From a bacterium (lineage in GTDB: Bacteria > Planctomycetota > UBA1135 > UBA2386): a stretch of DNA of 6,493 nt. Positions within the stretch are counted from its first letter, which is position 1; each line of letters begins with the position of its first letter. The stretch spans positions 1-6,493 of the forward strand of contig DRKG01000360.1 of the NCBI GenBank assembly GCA_011051855.1. The letters run 5' to 3'. The position numbers and the translations under genes were made by a program. The notes beneath the pieces were generated by a model. The model saw only the letters and a program-made list of their open reading frames with translations, had not been told where the DNA came from and did no database searches. Positions 5,079 to 6,493 of the stretch are shown here, in pieces.

Positions 5079-6296
5079 ATGACCATGAACTTCCTGCTTC
5101 GAAGCCTCGGTATCGTCGGCCTGTTGGGCCTTCCGTTGTTTGCCCAGGAGGCGCAAGAAACGGCCGTGCCGGTCGACAAGGCGGCACTGGTCAAGAAGTC
5201 GAAGGCGAAGCAGGCGCCGCGCGAGCCCTCCTCGGTGCAGAAGCCGCGCCCCGGCACCAAGGCCTCCGGCGGCAACTCGTGGTTCCCGGTGACGGTGCGC
5301 GAACTGGGCACCTTCTACGGCCAGGGCGAGGCGGTCGGGGTGTTCCAGTTCACCAATCCGCACGACCAGGAGATCGAATGGCGCGGTTTGACACCGAGTT
5401 GCCAGTGCGCGAAGGCCGAGATCCGGATCGGCGATCGCATCTACCGTGTGATCACGAAGCCGCAAAAGCGCTTGGTGCGGGTGATTTCGCGCGATGGCCA
5501 GCCGGACAAGCTCGAGAACGTGCGCAGCATCACGATCGGGCCGAAGGAATCGGGTGAGGTCGAGACGCGGCTCAACATGCACAACATCACCGGTGGCAAG
5601 AGCGCGACGCTCGACATCCACTCGACCGACCCGGTCGAACCGCACATCAAGCTGACCTTCCGCGCCACCGGAGCGCAGTTGTTCCAGGTTTCGCCGAAGG
5701 AAGTGAACCTGAACAAGATGACCTGGAACGAGACCCGTGAGTTCACGGCCCGGGTCTCTTCCACGGTCCAGAAGGACTGGGAGATCCTCGCGATGGACGA
5801 CGCCGGCGAGGCGTTCGACGTCAGTTGGGAGAAGGTCCAGAACGGCGAGAACACCAGTTACGTCATCCACGGCAAGTACTCGCCCGGTGACAGCGAGCAC
5901 GCCGGCGGCGGGGTGCTGAAGTTCCGCACCAACGTCAACGGCACCGCGACCTTCAGCCTGCGCGTGCTGGCGTTCGTGCAGGGGCCGCTCGAGGTCAAGC
6001 CGGGAGGTTTCCTGACGCTCGGGCTGATCCGCCGCGGCAAGCCGATCAGCAAGAAGGTCGAGTTCATCCCGAACGACGGCGTCGATCTGCAGGCGACCGA
6101 GTTGGTGTTCGAGAAGACCAGCCTGGCGAAGGAGTTCATCCAGGCGAAGCCGTCGAAGGACGGCAAGAAGCTGGTGATCGAACTGTCCGTCTCCGACAAT
6201 GCGCCCAAGGGGCTGGTGCGTGGCGAGCTGGTGGTCAAGCTGAACCACCCCTTGGTCAAGGAGAAGCGCATCCTGTTCAATGGCTTCGTCCGGTAG
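5079..6296 (+). CDS. Secreted DUF1573-type protein with tandem Ig-like (ASH-like) repeats
   Basis: The 405-residue product has a signal peptide (MTMNFLLRSLGIVGLLGLPLF) with probable cleavage after LFA and before QEAQE, then a Lys/Pro-rich linker (about 35-65). Residues about 70-115 form a DUF1573-like unit: ELGTFYGQGEAVGVFQFTN, ending in PSCQCA with C108 and C110 at the spot where DUF1573 proteins carry their conserved Cys-x-Cys. Further beta-rich segments follow, for example LDIHSTDPVEPHIKLTFRAT then a V-S-P-x-E-V phrase, consistent with two or three more immunoglobulin-like modules. Such proteins are abundant in Planctomycetota and Bacteroidota; their function is generally unknown, and an extracytoplasmic structural or binding role is inferred. 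ATG at 5079 is chosen because the signal peptide begins there (5085 is equally possible). The ATG at 5049 adds a Pro/Arg stretch and would sit almost at the predicted transcription start. No clear Shine-Dalgarno precedes any of these. A 16-base tandem duplication spans the stop. Confidence 0.82.
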   Translation: MTMNFLLRSLGIVGLLGLPLFAQEAQETAVPVDKAALVKKSKAKQAPREPSSVQKPRPGTKASGGNSWFPVTVRELGTFYGQGEAVGVFQFTNPHDQEIEWRGLTPSCQCAKAEIRIGDRIYRVITKPQKRLVRVISRDGQPDKLENVRSITIGPKESGEVETRLNMHNITGGKSATLDIHSTDPVEPHIKLTFRATGAQLFQVSPKEVNLNKMTWNETREFTARVSSTVQKDWEILAMDDAGEAFDVSWEKVQNGENTSYVIHGKYSPGDSEHAGGGVLKFRTNVNGTATFSLRVLAFVQGPLEVKPGGFLTLGLIRRGKPISKKVEFIPNDGVDLQATELVFEKTSLAKEFIQAKPSKDGKKLVIELSVSDNAPKGLVRGELVVKLNHPLVKEKRILFNGFVR

Positions 6297-6313
6297 GGGC
6301 TTCGTCCGGTAGG
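6282..6313. repeat. Perfect 16-base tandem duplication over the stop codon of the DUF1573-type gene
   Basis: GGCTTCGTCCGGTAGG occurs at 6282-6297 and again at 6298-6313, followed by GGC as the start of a third copy. The first copy contains the last codons and the TAG at 6294-6296. The second is non-coding. Gain or loss of one copy would leave the protein unchanged. Confidence 0.9.
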
Positions 6314-6328
6314 GGCGGCCGCCCGGTC

Positions 6329-6368
6329 GGGCACAGGGCGTAGCGAGGCGCGCCCGCCCGTGTTCTAT
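6329..6368 (+). terminator. Possible terminator after the DUF1573-type gene
   Basis: GGGCG at 6336-6340 can pair with CGCCC at 6351-6355, and GGGCAC at 6329-6334 with GTGTTC at 6360-6365 (two G-U pairs), leaving an internal loop, followed by TAT. The downstream T content is poor, so this is tentative. A perfect palindrome GGGCGGCCGCCC at 6313-6324 lies just before it and could add structure. Confidence 0.3.
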
Positions 6369-6371
6369 GCC

Positions 6372-6420
6372 CTTATGGGCCGCGCCCCGGTATGTTACGG
6401 GAGAGAACGCTTATGGGCCG
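6372..6420. repeat. 11-base direct repeat CTTATGGGCCG around the last gene's start
   Basis: CTTATGGGCCG occurs at 6372-6382 and at 6410-6420, 38 bases apart. The second copy holds the chosen ATG at 6413; the first holds an ATG in another frame with no ribosome site. The first copy also forms a small GCCC-TTAT-GGGC hairpin (6369-6380). Meaning unknown. Confidence 0.6.
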
Positions 6421-6493
6421 ACAAGACCTCGCCAGCACGTTCACCGAGGACCAGCTCCGCGGCTTCATGAAGGCCATTCTGGCCGATGTCCAC
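6413..6493 (+). CDS. N-terminus of an unidentified protein, possibly glutamate-cysteine ligase-like (partial)
   Basis: The frame is open from ATG at 6413 to the window end (27 codons) and reads MGRQDLASTFTEDQLRGFMK followed by AILADVH. GGGAGAG at 6399-6405 gives a ribosome site 7-9 bases before this ATG. An in-frame ATG at 6392 (adding MLRERTL) would place that site inside the coding region and has none of its own. The short MGR start followed by F-T-x-x-x-L-R-x-F-M-K-x-x-L-x-D-V faintly resembles the N-terminus of glutamate-cysteine ligase-family proteins as I remember them. No catalytic motif is within view, so this is a guess. Codon use matches the neighbours. Confidence 0.55.
   Translation, partial: MGRQDLASTFTEDQLRGFMKAILADVH

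Noticed and set aside
4921..5187. Upstream extension of the lipoprotein frame
   Set aside because: It would put 89 Arg/Pro-rich residues before the signal peptide and lipobox, and would overlap the start of the divergent gene and its -10 box.
5031..6248. A 405-codon minus-strand open frame opposite the DUF1573-type gene
   Set aside because: It is an antisense shadow with Leu/Arg/His-rich composition. The plus strand has a signal peptide and DUF1573-like features.
6391..6396. TATGTT as a -10 box for the last gene
   Set aside because: Transcription would start about at 6403, inside the ribosome site of the preferred ATG, and no -35 candidate was seen at proper spacing.

Overview
The window is GC-rich and gene-dense. 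It most likely comes from a Gram-negative bacterium of the Planctomycetota or a related lineage. This is inferred from three things: LpxC is fused to FabZ (an arrangement known from Bacteroidota, Planctomycetota and some relatives, not from typical Proteobacteria), a DUF1573-type secreted protein is present, and an OmpH/Skp-type tail lies directly upstream of lpxC/fabZ. No mobile element, CRISPR array, tRNA or rRNA is visible. The content looks like core chromosome for the cell envelope, not an accessory island.

Layout. (1) Bases 1-2499 are a tightly packed plus-strand envelope operon: the 3' end of an OmpH/Skp-like periplasmic chaperone gene, then lpxC/fabZ (GTG start, ribosome site inside the end of the upstream gene), then a Gfo/Idh/MocA oxidoreductase whose ATG overlaps the lpxC/fabZ stop as TGATG. 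(2) About 50 bases further on is a convincing 6S RNA gene (ssrS, about 2553-2766) with its own -10-like box. It has the long closing helix, the central bubble, the conserved 3' TGAACCC/GGGTTCA hairpin and a pRNA template close to that of E. coli. (3) Bases 2767-2961 are a structured leader with two strong GC hairpins before a LysM plus L,D-transpeptidase gene (2962-4218, plus). (4) A lipoprotein gene of unknown function runs convergently (4243-4920, minus). (5) A 158-base divergent spacer with a good -10 box precedes a secreted DUF1573-type protein (5079-6296, plus). (6) A further gene begins at 6413 and runs off the end; its first residues weakly recall glutamate-cysteine ligase-like proteins.

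The first operon joins outer-membrane protein chaperoning with the committed step of lipid A synthesis, and FabZ draws on the same hydroxyacyl-ACP pool. The oxidoreductase is of the type often found within lpx clusters; it may modify a UDP-GlcNAc-derived sugar, but this is inference. The transpeptidase points to peptidoglycan cross-linking or anchoring in the same envelope. The 6S RNA is a global RNA polymerase regulator and is probably independent of its neighbours.

The most useful observations are the 6S RNA and its predicted pRNA, the Met in place of the usual His in the L,D-transpeptidase catalytic motif, a recurring GGCTA-type -10 motif before three transcription units, and a 16-base perfect tandem duplication over the stop of the DUF1573 gene. 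No wholly new system could be demonstrated.
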